Under the pieces are notes generated by a model. The model searched no databases, was not told the origin of the DNA, and was given only the letters and a program-made list of their open reading frames with translations. The translations under genes and the position numbers were made by a program. From Xenococcus sp. PCC 7305 (GTDB taxonomy: Bacteria > Cyanobacteriota > Cyanobacteriia > Cyanobacteriales > Xenococcaceae), in the NCBI RefSeq assembly GCF_000332055.1, contig NZ_ALVZ01000223.1, forward strand, positions 20,219 to 84,218: a DNA stretch of 64,000 bases, written 5' to 3'. Below are positions 1 through 8,454 of the stretch, one piece after another. How positions within the stretch are numbered: position 1 is the first letter of the stretch; each line of letters starts with the position of its first letter.

Positions 1-1
1 T

Positions 2-601
2 TTGACTCGTAGTGCCATGATTGTCGCGATCTGGGTTGGCCTTACTGGTGGCTTACATTTAGATGGTGTGATGGATACGGCTGATGGTTTGGGCGTGGGC
101 GATCGCGGCTCGCAAAGCGGATCTCTTCGAGATCGCAGTTTAGAAGTCATGAAAGATAGTGCCACTGGAGCTTTTGGTGCGATAGCAGGGATTATTATTT
201 TATTGTTAAAAACTGCTGCTCTTAGTGAAATTACTGATCATGTATGGCTTGTTTTGGCATTAGTTATGAGTTGGGGTAGATGGGGTCAGCTGTTCGCGAT
301 CGCTTGTTATCCCTACTTAAGAGAACAGGGTAAAGGTGCATTTCATAAGTCAAACATTCAACTACCCCAAGATATTTTAGTCGGTTCTTTACCTTTGCTA
401 GTTTGTCAGGGAATTTTAATATATTTAGAGCCTGAATTTTGGTTGCAATGGTTAGTGGTTTTGGTCGGTTGTGCTGCGATCACAATTGCCACAGGATATT
501 ATTTTTATTATCAACTTCAAGGTCAGACAGGAGATACCTATGGTGCGATCGTCGAATGGAGCGAAGCTTTAATTTTATGCTTATTTACAGCAATCTTTTA
601 A
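2..601 (+). CDS. cobS: Adenosylcobinamide-GDP ribazoletransferase (cobalamin synthase), 5'-truncated by the window edge
   Basis: This is the C-terminal ~199 residues of an integral membrane enzyme that joins adenosylcobinamide-GDP to alpha-ribazole in the last steps of cobalamin assembly. The visible part begins inside the conserved block GGLHLDGVMDTADGLG, whose acidic residues are typical of the Mg-dependent active site of CobS. It is followed by several hydrophobic helices and a KDSATGAFG motif. The family is about 250 residues long, so roughly 50 residues lie upstream of the window. The first codon in frame (TTG) is not the real start. Heptamer repeats follow the stop codon. The family call is firm; only the N-terminus is unknown. 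Confidence 0.93.
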   Translation: MTRSAMIVAIWVGLTGGLHLDGVMDTADGLGVGDRGSQSGSLRDRSLEVMKDSATGAFGAIAGIIILLLKTAALSEITDHVWLVLALVMSWGRWGQLFAIACYPYLREQGKGAFHKSNIQLPQDILVGSLPLLVCQGILIYLEPEFWLQWLVVLVGCAAITIATGYYFYYQLQGQTGDTYGAIVEWSEALILCLFTAIF

Positions 602-610
602 TATTAATTT

Positions 611-634
611 CCTCATCCTTCATCCTTCATCCTT
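611..634. repeat. Heptameric short tandem repeat (CATCCTT type)
   Basis: Three near-perfect CATCCTT units lie just after the cobS stop codon. The complementary GGGATGA type reappears at 49101-49123. Such STRR arrays are common in intergenic DNA of cyanobacteria. Confidence 0.75.
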
Positions 635-732
635 TATTTAATTCCCAGGACTTTATCAGAAATTTTTCAGAATAGTTAGCAAAAATGGGATTAAAGATAA
701 AATTTTTTCTTTTAGGCTAATTAATATATTTA

Positions 733-2136
733 ATGAAATTACTCTCCTCTAAATTAGATCCCACGTCTCTTAAAGTTCGTCTTACCTCTGGTATTGCAGC
801 ATTTTCGGCTATTGGCTTGGGAGGGTTAGCAGTTTGGACTAGTGTGCGAATGCAACATATTCTAGTATCTACTCATAAGGAAAATATTGTCTATATTGCT
901 GAACGCTTTCCCCATGATGTAGAAATCTATAGCGATATGGTTTCACTAGAAGAAGGCGCACAAAGGGCGATTGATAATCTTTCTAATGATAATAAAATAC
1001 TCTGGATCAAAGATAACAATAATGTTGTTAGTGCCAAGTCGAATAAGTTAGAAGATGAAGCGATCGCGACCAAGCTTTTATCTTTAAAGAATGTCCCGCC
1101 AATTCCTCAGGTTCAAGATTTACGAGGTGATTATTGGTTGCTTTGCGCTACGCCTTTAACCGTAAATGGAGTTACTCTGGGGGAATTTTATATTGCGCAG
1201 GATATTACTAGTGATCAGATTATGTTTTTGAATCTGATTCGTAGTCTGATTATTGCTACTCTTATTGCGATCGCAACAATGACAATTACGATTGCTTTTT
1301 ATATCAATCGTTCGATGAAGCCATTAAAGCGCATTAGTCAGATCACCTCTAATATTTCGGCTGATAAGCTAAATGAGGCTCAAATTCACCTTGAAAAAGC
1401 ACCTAGTGAAGTCAGAGAATTGGCCGATACCTTCGAGCAAATGCTAGAAAGACTCGCTCAATCTTGGGAACATCAAAGACAACTGCTCAGCAATGTTTCC
1501 CACGAATTACGTACTCCTTTAACAATCATTTCTGGCTATCTCCAAAGTACTTTACGTCGAGGAAGTAATTTAACTGATATCCAGCGAGAAGCCCTAACCA
1601 CCGCATCTTCGGAGGCAGATCGCACCGTTCAACTGTTAAAAGATTTACTAGACCTAGCTAGAGCGGATAGTGGGGCGATTCATTTCCAAAATGAAAAAAT
1701 TTTACTTAATGATCTCATAGTCGATGTGGCAGAGATGGCTCAACAATATAGCGATCGTCATATTAATGTTGAAGCGCCTAATAAATCGATCGCGATCGAA
1801 GCCGATCTCAATCGTCTCAAACAAGTGTTACTGAACCTAATTGACAATGCAGTCAAATATTCTGAACCAGGCACAAATATAACAGTAAAACTCTGCTCCA
1901 AAAATAATGATGCGGTAATTGCCGTATGCGATCGGGGAGTGGGTATTCCGCTGCAACAACAACCTCGTATTTTTGAACGTTTTTATCGCATTGATGAAGC
2001 TCGTAATCGTGCAGGAGGAACAGGTTTAGGATTATCTATCGTCAAGACTTTAGTAGAAGGCATGGGCGGCAAAATCACTGTGCGTTCCCAGCTTGGGGAA
2101 GGCAGCACTTTTACTGTTTGCTTCCGAGAAGTCTAA
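733..2136 (+). CDS. Membrane-bound two-component sensor histidine kinase
   Basis: The 467-residue protein has a first membrane helix at about residues 17-38, an extracytoplasmic sensor region of ~130 residues without a recognisable named domain, a second helix at about 168-190, a HAMP linker, and a complete kinase core. The phospho-acceptor is H257 in SNVSHELRTPL. The N box (NLIDNAVKYS), the G1 motif (DRGVGIP) and the G2 motif (GGTGLGLSIVK) are intact, so it should be catalytically competent. No response regulator gene is adjacent, so it is an orphan kinase here. The gene is convergent with the dynamin-like gene and the stop codons overlap by a few bases. It resembles the classical HAMP-type Hik kinases of cyanobacteria; I do not assign a specific symbol or stimulus. 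Confidence 0.93.
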   Translation: MKLLSSKLDPTSLKVRLTSGIAAFSAIGLGGLAVWTSVRMQHILVSTHKENIVYIAERFPHDVEIYSDMVSLEEGAQRAIDNLSNDNKILWIKDNNNVVSAKSNKLEDEAIATKLLSLKNVPPIPQVQDLRGDYWLLCATPLTVNGVTLGEFYIAQDITSDQIMFLNLIRSLIIATLIAIATMTITIAFYINRSMKPLKRISQITSNISADKLNEAQIHLEKAPSEVRELADTFEQMLERLAQSWEHQRQLLSNVSHELRTPLTIISGYLQSTLRRGSNLTDIQREALTTASSEADRTVQLLKDLLDLARADSGAIHFQNEKILLNDLIVDVAEMAQQYSDRHINVEAPNKSIAIEADLNRLKQVLLNLIDNAVKYSEPGTNITVKLCSKNNDAVIAVCDRGVGIPLQQQPRIFERFYRIDEARNRAGGTGLGLSIVKTLVEGMGGKITVRSQLGEGSTFTVCFREV

Positions 2137-4568
2137 GATAAGAACTTTCCTGTGAGCTGAAGATAATCATCAGTTTTTTGTAAATAGCTCTTGGTTTCTG
2201 GCTCCAATTTATTGAGGTTCTGAATTAACTCTTCTCTTTGCTCTAAAGACAGTAAATGGTCTGCTTGGGCCTGTTGTAAATTTTCTAGGTACCCGTTGAG
2301 ATAATTATCTAGTCTGCCAAAAAACAGCTCTACTTGATCTTTCAGATTCCCTTCAAAATGCTCGACTATTTTGATTTTAATATTTTCCACAAAATTATCA
2401 CTACTGACATTGATAGTTGCGACAACTTCTTCTAGGGAAACAGTGTAATAATTTTCCTTCTTATAGGGCTTTTGATAACTTTCTGTAGTATAAAAAGGTA
2501 CAACTCCAAACCAATAGTACCAAGCTCTTTTTTTGACAACTCTTTCGTCAAAATCACCCTCTATTAAATGGGTATTTTTCTTGATCAAACTATTCTTATC
2601 AAGATTTAGGCTTTCTTGGATATTAAGATCGGGAATTGGCAACTCCAGGGATATTTCAAAGTTAGCTTGCAGCCTTCCTTTGGCTCGTTTGATGATGGGT
2701 TGAGTTTCTTTAGTTAACAGTTCTATCAAATTGTGATTTGTCTGGGATATTTCGGTTTCGATATCTTTGCGAGTTGATAACATCAGGTTTTCAAATCTTG
2801 CTTTCGCCCAGACAAGAGTCTTCTGAGTAAAGGCTTCTGCTTGTTGCTCTGTTTTAAAAGGGATGATTCCTGAAGTGGTATTTTCCAAATTTTCTTTGAG
2901 TTTTTTGGTAATCCATTTGGGAAATAGTTCAAAATCACCAAGGTTGGTTAATAATAATTTTCGAGCTTGCATATCAACCTTTTTAATAGCATCTCCTTCT
3001 TGGTACTCCGCTGCCGTGAAATAATCTTCTAGGGTAATTGTTGCTTGGTTTTTGAGACTGACAAGAATAATTTCGAGATTATATTGGAGACGATTTTTAA
3101 TTTCTTCAATTTGTTGTAGGTTATTACGGCAGGATTCTAAATAGGCCAAATCCTTTTCTAAAGCTGTTATTTCATCCTGTAGTTTGACTGCATCTTGAGT
3201 AATGGCATTACTACGTAGACTAATATCATCTTTGAGCTCTAGCAATCGATAGCGACTGAGATTTAATGCCGATAGTAAACAACGAGGAGCTGCTGTTTCC
3301 ATTAAAGATGCGATCGCTTTTTCTAAGAAAGGAGCAAAACCCGATTTTTTCCATAACTTAAGGGCTTTTTGCGCTAGAAACTTTACTGTAACATCTTCAA
3401 TTTCTTCATCCCAATCAATACCAAAAATTTCTTGGGCCACGGTTTCTAAAGACTTAATCTCTAAGAGTTTGATTTTGGGATTTTGCTGGACTTCTAGCAG
3501 AAACTGCGTAGCGGCAAAAGCTCGAATTGCTGAGATTTCAAAAACCCGCTCACTAATATTATCCTGACTTAATTCTAAATCTGCGGCGACAAAGTTTTTA
3601 ACTTGCTCTGTTGTCATGTCTCCTTTACGACGCTGATCCACTTTATTGACAATTACGTAGAGATTATCTTTGCCAATTAATTCTAAAATCGGATTAATTT
3701 GTCGTTTAATAGTTTCGGCAGCTTCGTTATTGAGTTGAGTATAATCGAGCACTACTAAAATAACCGAACTACGGCGCAATTGCTCTTCAACTACTGCGGT
3801 TAGTTTAAGGCTTTCTCCTGCCTCATTAGGGCCAGGGGTATCGACAATAACTAAATTGCCTAATGTTCTGGCTTGAGAAGTTCCTGAAATACCCAAAAAT
3901 GGGGTGGTAATTTGGGGAATTTCGGTAAATTTTCCCAAGGGATCTTTTAAAGGCTCGATGACAGAATAAAGACGAATCAGATGATTAAGGCGATTTAAGG
4001 TCTTATTAATGGCGGTACGTCCGACAATTTTAGGCTCCAAAGGAATTTGTTTGGTTTTGCGGACTTCTCCTAGTAAATGCATTAAATGAGGATAACGAGC
4101 TAGTTTATCCTGTAAAGACTCAATGCCAAATTTATTGAGCTGAAGTTTCGTGTCTTGGTAAATTTCTTGGAAAATCTCAATTGCTGTATTGGGTATGGTT
4201 AGGATTGGTTCTTGAATATCGGTACTGAAGGTAATTTCTGTGGGTAATGTGGTCATTGCCGTAGCGCAACTTGGCAGCAGTTCTTGACCCGCGATCGCAT
4301 TAATGATGGTTGATTTTCCTGCTTTCATCGGCGCTACGATCGACATTCTGAGCTGTAGCTCAGAGACATTGTGACTCGCCGCGGAGAACTGCTCTTGGAA
4401 TTGACTATACTTACTCGGCGATTCGTTATTAACCAGGCTAGTTTGTGTATCACCGACGAGGGTGCAGATATCAGCTAATAAATCGATAACTTCTTGTTGT
4501 AAGTTTTCTATTTTTGGCTGCCTTTTGCGAGTTTTCGTCTTGGGAGTTGTATCAACCATCGAGAACAT
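2133..4568 (-). CDS. Bacterial dynamin-like GTPase
   Basis: This 811-residue protein has a dynamin-type GTPase domain near the N-terminus. The P-loop is APMKAGKST (G84-K85-S86), the G3 motif is DTPGP near residue 240, and the G4 motif is VNKVD near residue 308. A long helical region follows, consistent with the stalk and neck of bacterial dynamins, with coiled-coil-like stretches around 455-500 and at the C-terminus. Family members remodel or fuse membranes; in cyanobacteria thylakoid or envelope maintenance is plausible, but that is inference. The start at 4568 (MFSMVD) is used; an internal ATG at 4559 is an equally good alternative. It is transcribed alone, convergent with the kinase gene. 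Confidence 0.88.
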   Translation of the reverse strand: MFSMVDTTPKTKTRKRQPKIENLQQEVIDLLADICTLVGDTQTSLVNNESPSKYSQFQEQFSAASHNVSELQLRMSIVAPMKAGKSTIINAIAGQELLPSCATAMTTLPTEITFSTDIQEPILTIPNTAIEIFQEIYQDTKLQLNKFGIESLQDKLARYPHLMHLLGEVRKTKQIPLEPKIVGRTAINKTLNRLNHLIRLYSVIEPLKDPLGKFTEIPQITTPFLGISGTSQARTLGNLVIVDTPGPNEAGESLKLTAVVEEQLRRSSVILVVLDYTQLNNEAAETIKRQINPILELIGKDNLYVIVNKVDQRRKGDMTTEQVKNFVAADLELSQDNISERVFEISAIRAFAATQFLLEVQQNPKIKLLEIKSLETVAQEIFGIDWDEEIEDVTVKFLAQKALKLWKKSGFAPFLEKAIASLMETAAPRCLLSALNLSRYRLLELKDDISLRSNAITQDAVKLQDEITALEKDLAYLESCRNNLQQIEEIKNRLQYNLEIILVSLKNQATITLEDYFTAAEYQEGDAIKKVDMQARKLLLTNLGDFELFPKWITKKLKENLENTTSGIIPFKTEQQAEAFTQKTLVWAKARFENLMLSTRKDIETEISQTNHNLIELLTKETQPIIKRAKGRLQANFEISLELPIPDLNIQESLNLDKNSLIKKNTHLIEGDFDERVVKKRAWYYWFGVVPFYTTESYQKPYKKENYYTVSLEEVVATINVSSDNFVENIKIKIVEHFEGNLKDQVELFFGRLDNYLNGYLENLQQAQADHLLSLEQREELIQNLNKLEPETKSYLQKTDDYLQLTGKFLS

Positions 4569-4662
4569 TGCTCAAACTATTTTTCCGAGTCTGGCATAGT
4601 TGCATATAATATAACCTCAGTAAAACTAAGGAAAAAAGAACAGCAAGTGAGGAATTATTAAA

Positions 4663-5430
4663 TCACGAGCTAAGGTGAAATTCGAAAAACTTTGTAGCTA
4701 TTGAATTAGAGATGTTTAAATTATTTTTTACAGCGATTGTCGCAACAAAGTTGTCTTGAGGAATAAAATTATCTATTAACCAATGAGGTCTTGTGTGGTG
4801 AGTTTTTTTGATAGTAACTAAACTTAGATTGCCATTCTGGTTTAAAGTGAATTCTACAGCATCCAAAGCTAATCCTGCTAGACCATCTCCTGTAGCTTTT
4901 AAAAAGGCTTCCTTTGCTGTCCATAACTGAAAAAATATTGTCTTTTGCTTTTCAGCTTTAGAGTTATTAATTAATTGTAATTCTTGATTGGTAAAGAAAC
5001 GTTTTGCTAGTTGGCAATGGTCAACGTTATCTTTAATATATTCTAGATCTGCCCCAATTATTCTTTGGTTGGTAAAGGCATAAAGAGCTAAATTTTGTGA
5101 ATGGGAAATATTGAACTGCAAATTATTTAGATTTAACGAAGATGCTAGATGAGGCTTTCCTCGATCACTATATTCAAAAACTACGCGATCACTTGGAATT
5201 TGCAGGTAATTGGCTAAAAGTTGTCTTAATATTCCTCTCCCTGCAATAAAGCGATCACAATGTTCTTGAAATCGAAAACGATGAGCACGGGTTATTTCAT
5301 CTTCTGATAAACTATGGGCCAACTTTTTTATCAGAACTTTAGATAAATCCAAATCTGCTCGCCAAAGATGAATTTCATTGTTCAATAAGGTTAGTTTTTC
5401 TGGTGGATGATGCCAATTACGTTTTTTCAT
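4663..5430 (-). CDS. Sfp/HetI-type 4'-phosphopantetheinyl transferase
   Basis: This 255-residue enzyme transfers phosphopantetheine from CoA to carrier-protein domains of fatty acid, polyketide or nonribosomal peptide synthases. Family landmarks are present in order: GRGILRQLLA, the segment SDRGKPHL, FNISHS, the Mg-binding GADLEY acid pair, and the signature WTAKEAFLKATGDGL. The length and motif spacing fit the large Sfp class rather than the short AcpS class. It is a single gene downstream of the dynamin-like gene's start with ~95 bases between, and no carrier-protein synthase lies in this window. Many cyanobacteria carry only one such enzyme, which then serves fatty acid synthesis as well; whether that holds here cannot be seen. 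Confidence 0.93.
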   Translation of the reverse strand: MKKRNWHHPPEKLTLLNNEIHLWRADLDLSKVLIKKLAHSLSEDEITRAHRFRFQEHCDRFIAGRGILRQLLANYLQIPSDRVVFEYSDRGKPHLASSLNLNNLQFNISHSQNLALYAFTNQRIIGADLEYIKDNVDHCQLAKRFFTNQELQLINNSKAEKQKTIFFQLWTAKEAFLKATGDGLAGLALDAVEFTLNQNGNLSLVTIKKTHHTRPHWLIDNFIPQDNFVATIAVKNNLNISNSIATKFFEFHLSS

Positions 5431-5601
5431 GAATTATTTTGTAATTCTTGTGACCGATAAAATATTTGCTTAGGATTACGGTTGGAATTAGAGGTAAAAT
5501 TTTTCTGGAGAGCCAAATTTTATAATACAGGTTTTTTAGAATACTCATTACCTCGACAAAATGTGATCGCATTTTGCTGAACTCTTCCCTTAATTCAAGC
5601 T

Positions 5602-5796
5602 ATGTTTGCCCAGTCCAAGAATAAAAAATATCGTCTCGAATATTCAGTGAAGTTCCGTCATCGAAACTCTAAAGAGATTCTTGAGACTAAAGCTTATATC
5701 TACGCAGATAGTAATCCCAAAACTGCTATCCCCAAACTTTTTCCAGGGTTAATTGTTGCGAGCTATGAGCTCACTGGGGAAAGAATTGAGATTTGA
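5602..5796 (+). CDS. Small hypothetical protein, 64 residues
   Basis: This is a short, basic, soluble open frame with an ATG start and no membrane segment. The sequence has a repeated beta-strand character (KYRLEYSVKF, ETKAYIYADS, LIVASYELTGERIEI), suggesting a small beta fold. I do not recognise the family. It stands alone between two minus-strand genes, 24 bases before the 3' end of wecB, in convergent orientation. Codon choice resembles the neighbours. A small conserved cyanobacterial protein is plausible, but only its composition and clean boundaries support it. Confidence 0.6.
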   Translation: MFAQSKNKKYRLEYSVKFRHRNSKEILETKAYIYADSNPKTAIPKLFPGLIVASYELTGERIEI

Positions 5797-5820
5797 TGCG
5801 GAACATGATTGGCTTGAAGA

Positions 5821-6939
5821 TCAAAGCCTTTGAAAATATTTCTGAATAATTTTGACAATTCGCCTGGATGCTAAACCATCTCCAAAGGGATTAATCGCGT
5901 TGGCCATTTGGCGATAAGCATGATCATCTTCTAATAATTTCTTGGCGTTAACAAAAATATTATCGGGATTTGTACCAATTAATTTGGCTGTACCTGCGGT
6001 CACAGCTTCTGGTCTTTCGGTATTATCTCGTAAGACCAGAACTGGTTTGCCTAAACTAGGAGCTTCTTCCTGCAAACCTCCAGAATCGGTAAGTAAAAAA
6101 TAACAGCGTGCGATCGCACCAACCAATTCTTTGTAATTTAAAGGTTCTGTCAAAAAGACGCGATCGCGTTGACCTAAAGACTCTTGAATGGGTTCTCTAA
6201 CCAAAGGATTGCGATGCAAAGGCAATAATAGAACCGTATCAGGAAAGCTATCTAAAATCGAGTGAAATCCTTGAAGAATATTTTGCAGAGGTGCTCCCCA
6301 GTTTTCGCGACGATGAACTGTTGCCAAAAGAACTCGATGATGATGCCAATTTAGTTGGGGAACTTGGCATTCAGGATTATTATTCGCTACCTTAAGCAAA
6401 GCATCAATCACAGTATTGCCTGTCTGATGAATTTCTCCCACAACCCCTGATTTCTCTAGGTTTTTCACGGCCAATTCTGTAGGAGCAAAGTGAAATTGGG
6501 CAATTTGCGAAATCAGACGTCGATTAGCTTCTTCGGGAAAAGGATTAAATAAATTATTAGTCCGTAAACCGGCCTCGACATGTCCCACAGGAATTTTATT
6601 GTAGAATGCGGCTAAACTGGCAGCGAAAGCCGTACTAGTGTCCCCTTGAACTACAACAAAATCTGGTTGTAATTCGGCGAAAATTTTCTCTAATCCTTGC
6701 AAACTATTACAGGTAATTTCTGTGAGGGTTTGCTTTGGTTTCATGATATCTAAATCGTGATCGGCCGTAATGGCAAATAATGTCATAACTTCATCAACCA
6801 TTTCTCGATGTTGTCCCGTTAAAACTACATAGGTTTTAATCTCAGGGGTATGACGTAATTCTTCAATTACAGTTGCTAATTTGATCGCTTCAGGACGAGT
6901 TCCCAAGATAACGCAGACCGAAAAGCTGGATTGATTCAT
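5821..6939 (-). CDS. wecB: Non-hydrolysing UDP-N-acetylglucosamine 2-epimerase
   Basis: This enzyme interconverts UDP-GlcNAc and UDP-ManNAc for surface polysaccharide synthesis. Conserved blocks are GTRPEAIKL at the N-terminus, VVQGDTSTAFAASLAAF, HVEAGLRTNN, ATVHRRENWG, LTDSGGLQEEAPSLGKP and RDNTERPEA, all typical of WecB. An ATG at 6939 gives 372 residues, close to the family length, and is preferred over the upstream TTG at 6957. No other nucleotide-sugar gene is adjacent; hisD is divergently oriented 155 bases away. Confidence in the reaction is high. The polysaccharide it serves is unknown. Confidence 0.95.
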   Translation of the reverse strand: MNQSSFSVCVILGTRPEAIKLATVIEELRHTPEIKTYVVLTGQHREMVDEVMTLFAITADHDLDIMKPKQTLTEITCNSLQGLEKIFAELQPDFVVVQGDTSTAFAASLAAFYNKIPVGHVEAGLRTNNLFNPFPEEANRRLISQIAQFHFAPTELAVKNLEKSGVVGEIHQTGNTVIDALLKVANNNPECQVPQLNWHHHRVLLATVHRRENWGAPLQNILQGFHSILDSFPDTVLLLPLHRNPLVREPIQESLGQRDRVFLTEPLNYKELVGAIARCYFLLTDSGGLQEEAPSLGKPVLVLRDNTERPEAVTAGTAKLIGTNPDNIFVNAKKLLEDDHAYRQMANAINPFGDGLASRRIVKIIQKYFQRL

Positions 6940-7094
6940 AGATTTTGGCAAGTTCAAGAGTCATCACAAATCAAATAATAGCTCTTTTCCTCAAATTTAC
7001 TGCATTTTCAATTTTCAATTTCCCACCCCAATCAACTAGCGATCCACGTTAAGCTATAGGGGTAGTTGTTGCTCGACTCAAATATGGGGATTTC

Positions 7095-8396
7095 ATGCTG
7101 CGTATAATTTATCTGCAAACTGAAGTACAAGCAGAACTCCAACGTATCAGCGATCGCGCTTCCGATACAGCTGCTCTCCAATCACAGGAAAATATTGTTC
7201 AGGAGATTGTCACAACCGTCAAGCACCAAGGTGATCGAGCCTTGGTTGACTATACAAAAGAATTTGATCATCAGACAATAACTCCTGAAAAATTTCGAGT
7301 TCGAGGTTCTGAGTTGGACGCGGCCTATCAACAATTGTCCAAAGATCTAATTCATGCAATTCAATTAGCTTGTCAACAAATTACAGCTTTTCACCGTCAG
7401 AAGATTCCCAAATCTTGGGTACAATTCGCAGAAGACGAGATTGTTTTAGGACAACGTTATACTCCCATCGATCAAGTGGGATTGTATATTCGAGGTGGGA
7501 GAGCGGCTTATCTAAGCACTGTGCTCATGAGTATTATCCCAGCAAAAGTTGCCAAGGTGCCCCGCATTGTTATGGTGACACCTCCAGGAGAAAATCTAAA
7601 AATTAATCCTGCTGTCTTAGTCGCAGCCCAAGAAGCTGGAGTTGACGAAATTTATCGCTTAGGAGGAGCTCAAGGCATTGCAGCTTTAGCTTACGGTACA
7701 GCAACTATTCCACCTGTGGATTTTATTGCAGGCTCCGGGAATACCTATGTAAATTTGGCGAAAAAAATTGTCTTCGGTAAAGTTGGCATCGATTCTTTGA
7801 CCAGTGGGTCTGAGATTGTTATCATCGCCGATGAAAATGCGAATCCTGTTTATATTGCCGCAGATTTAATTGCTACCGCAGCTCAAGATTATCTGGCCGC
7901 CCCCATTTTGCTCACCAACGATACAGAGATGGCTCATCAAGTACAGCAAGAAGTGCTGCACCAATTGTCGAATCACCCCTTAAAAACCCTAACAGAAAAG
8001 TCAATTTCCCATTATGGTTTGATTGGGGTTGTTGAGTCCCTCGAAATAGCAGCAACATTGTCTAATTTTTTTGCTCCCAAACATTTAGCATTGCATCTTA
8101 GCGAGCCTTGGGACTTAATTGAGCAAATACGCCATGCCGGAACTATTTTTATGGGAGAATCCACACCCGAAGCAGTGGGACATTATTTAGCTGGCCCCAA
8201 TCATATTTTGCCAACCTCAGGAACAGCCCGTTTCGCTTCTGCACTGGGGGTCGAAACCTTTCTTAAACAATCCTCGGTAATTGAATATTCCTCGACGGCG
8301 TTGAAAAAAATGTCTAGTACTTTGCAAATATTGGCTCGTGCTGAAGGCCGGCTTTCTCATACTGATTCGATACGCTTTCGTACCGAAGAACAGTAA
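7095..8396 (+). CDS. hisD: Histidinol dehydrogenase
   Basis: The 433-residue zinc enzyme oxidises L-histidinol to L-histidine with two NAD in the last two steps of histidine synthesis. The family signature runs through the central block: RGGRAAYLSTVLM, RLGGAQGIAALAYGT, GSGNTYVNLAKK and DSLTSGSEI, followed by HLALHL and the C-terminal AGPNHILPTSGTARF with its metal-binding histidine. The length is normal. It is monocistronic, as expected for cyanobacteria, where his genes are scattered. Some cyanobacteria have two hisD copies, so this may not be the only one. The ATG at 7095 has a GGGG-rich sequence just upstream. Confidence 0.96.
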   Translation: MLRIIYLQTEVQAELQRISDRASDTAALQSQENIVQEIVTTVKHQGDRALVDYTKEFDHQTITPEKFRVRGSELDAAYQQLSKDLIHAIQLACQQITAFHRQKIPKSWVQFAEDEIVLGQRYTPIDQVGLYIRGGRAAYLSTVLMSIIPAKVAKVPRIVMVTPPGENLKINPAVLVAAQEAGVDEIYRLGGAQGIAALAYGTATIPPVDFIAGSGNTYVNLAKKIVFGKVGIDSLTSGSEIVIIADENANPVYIAADLIATAAQDYLAAPILLTNDTEMAHQVQQEVLHQLSNHPLKTLTEKSISHYGLIGVVESLEIAATLSNFFAPKHLALHLSEPWDLIEQIRHAGTIFMGESTPEAVGHYLAGPNHILPTSGTARFASALGVETFLKQSSVIEYSSTALKKMSSTLQILARAEGRLSHTDSIRFRTEEQ

Positions 8397-8454
8397 ATTG
8401 TAATGATTCATGAGCATCAAATATACTTGGTGCTCAACATTGGTGTTCAATAAT

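Noticed and set aside
8411..8434. GAGCATCAA / TTGGTGCTC hairpin between hisD and the oxygenase gene
   Set aside because: One mismatch and no T-run on either side, so it was not called as a terminator.
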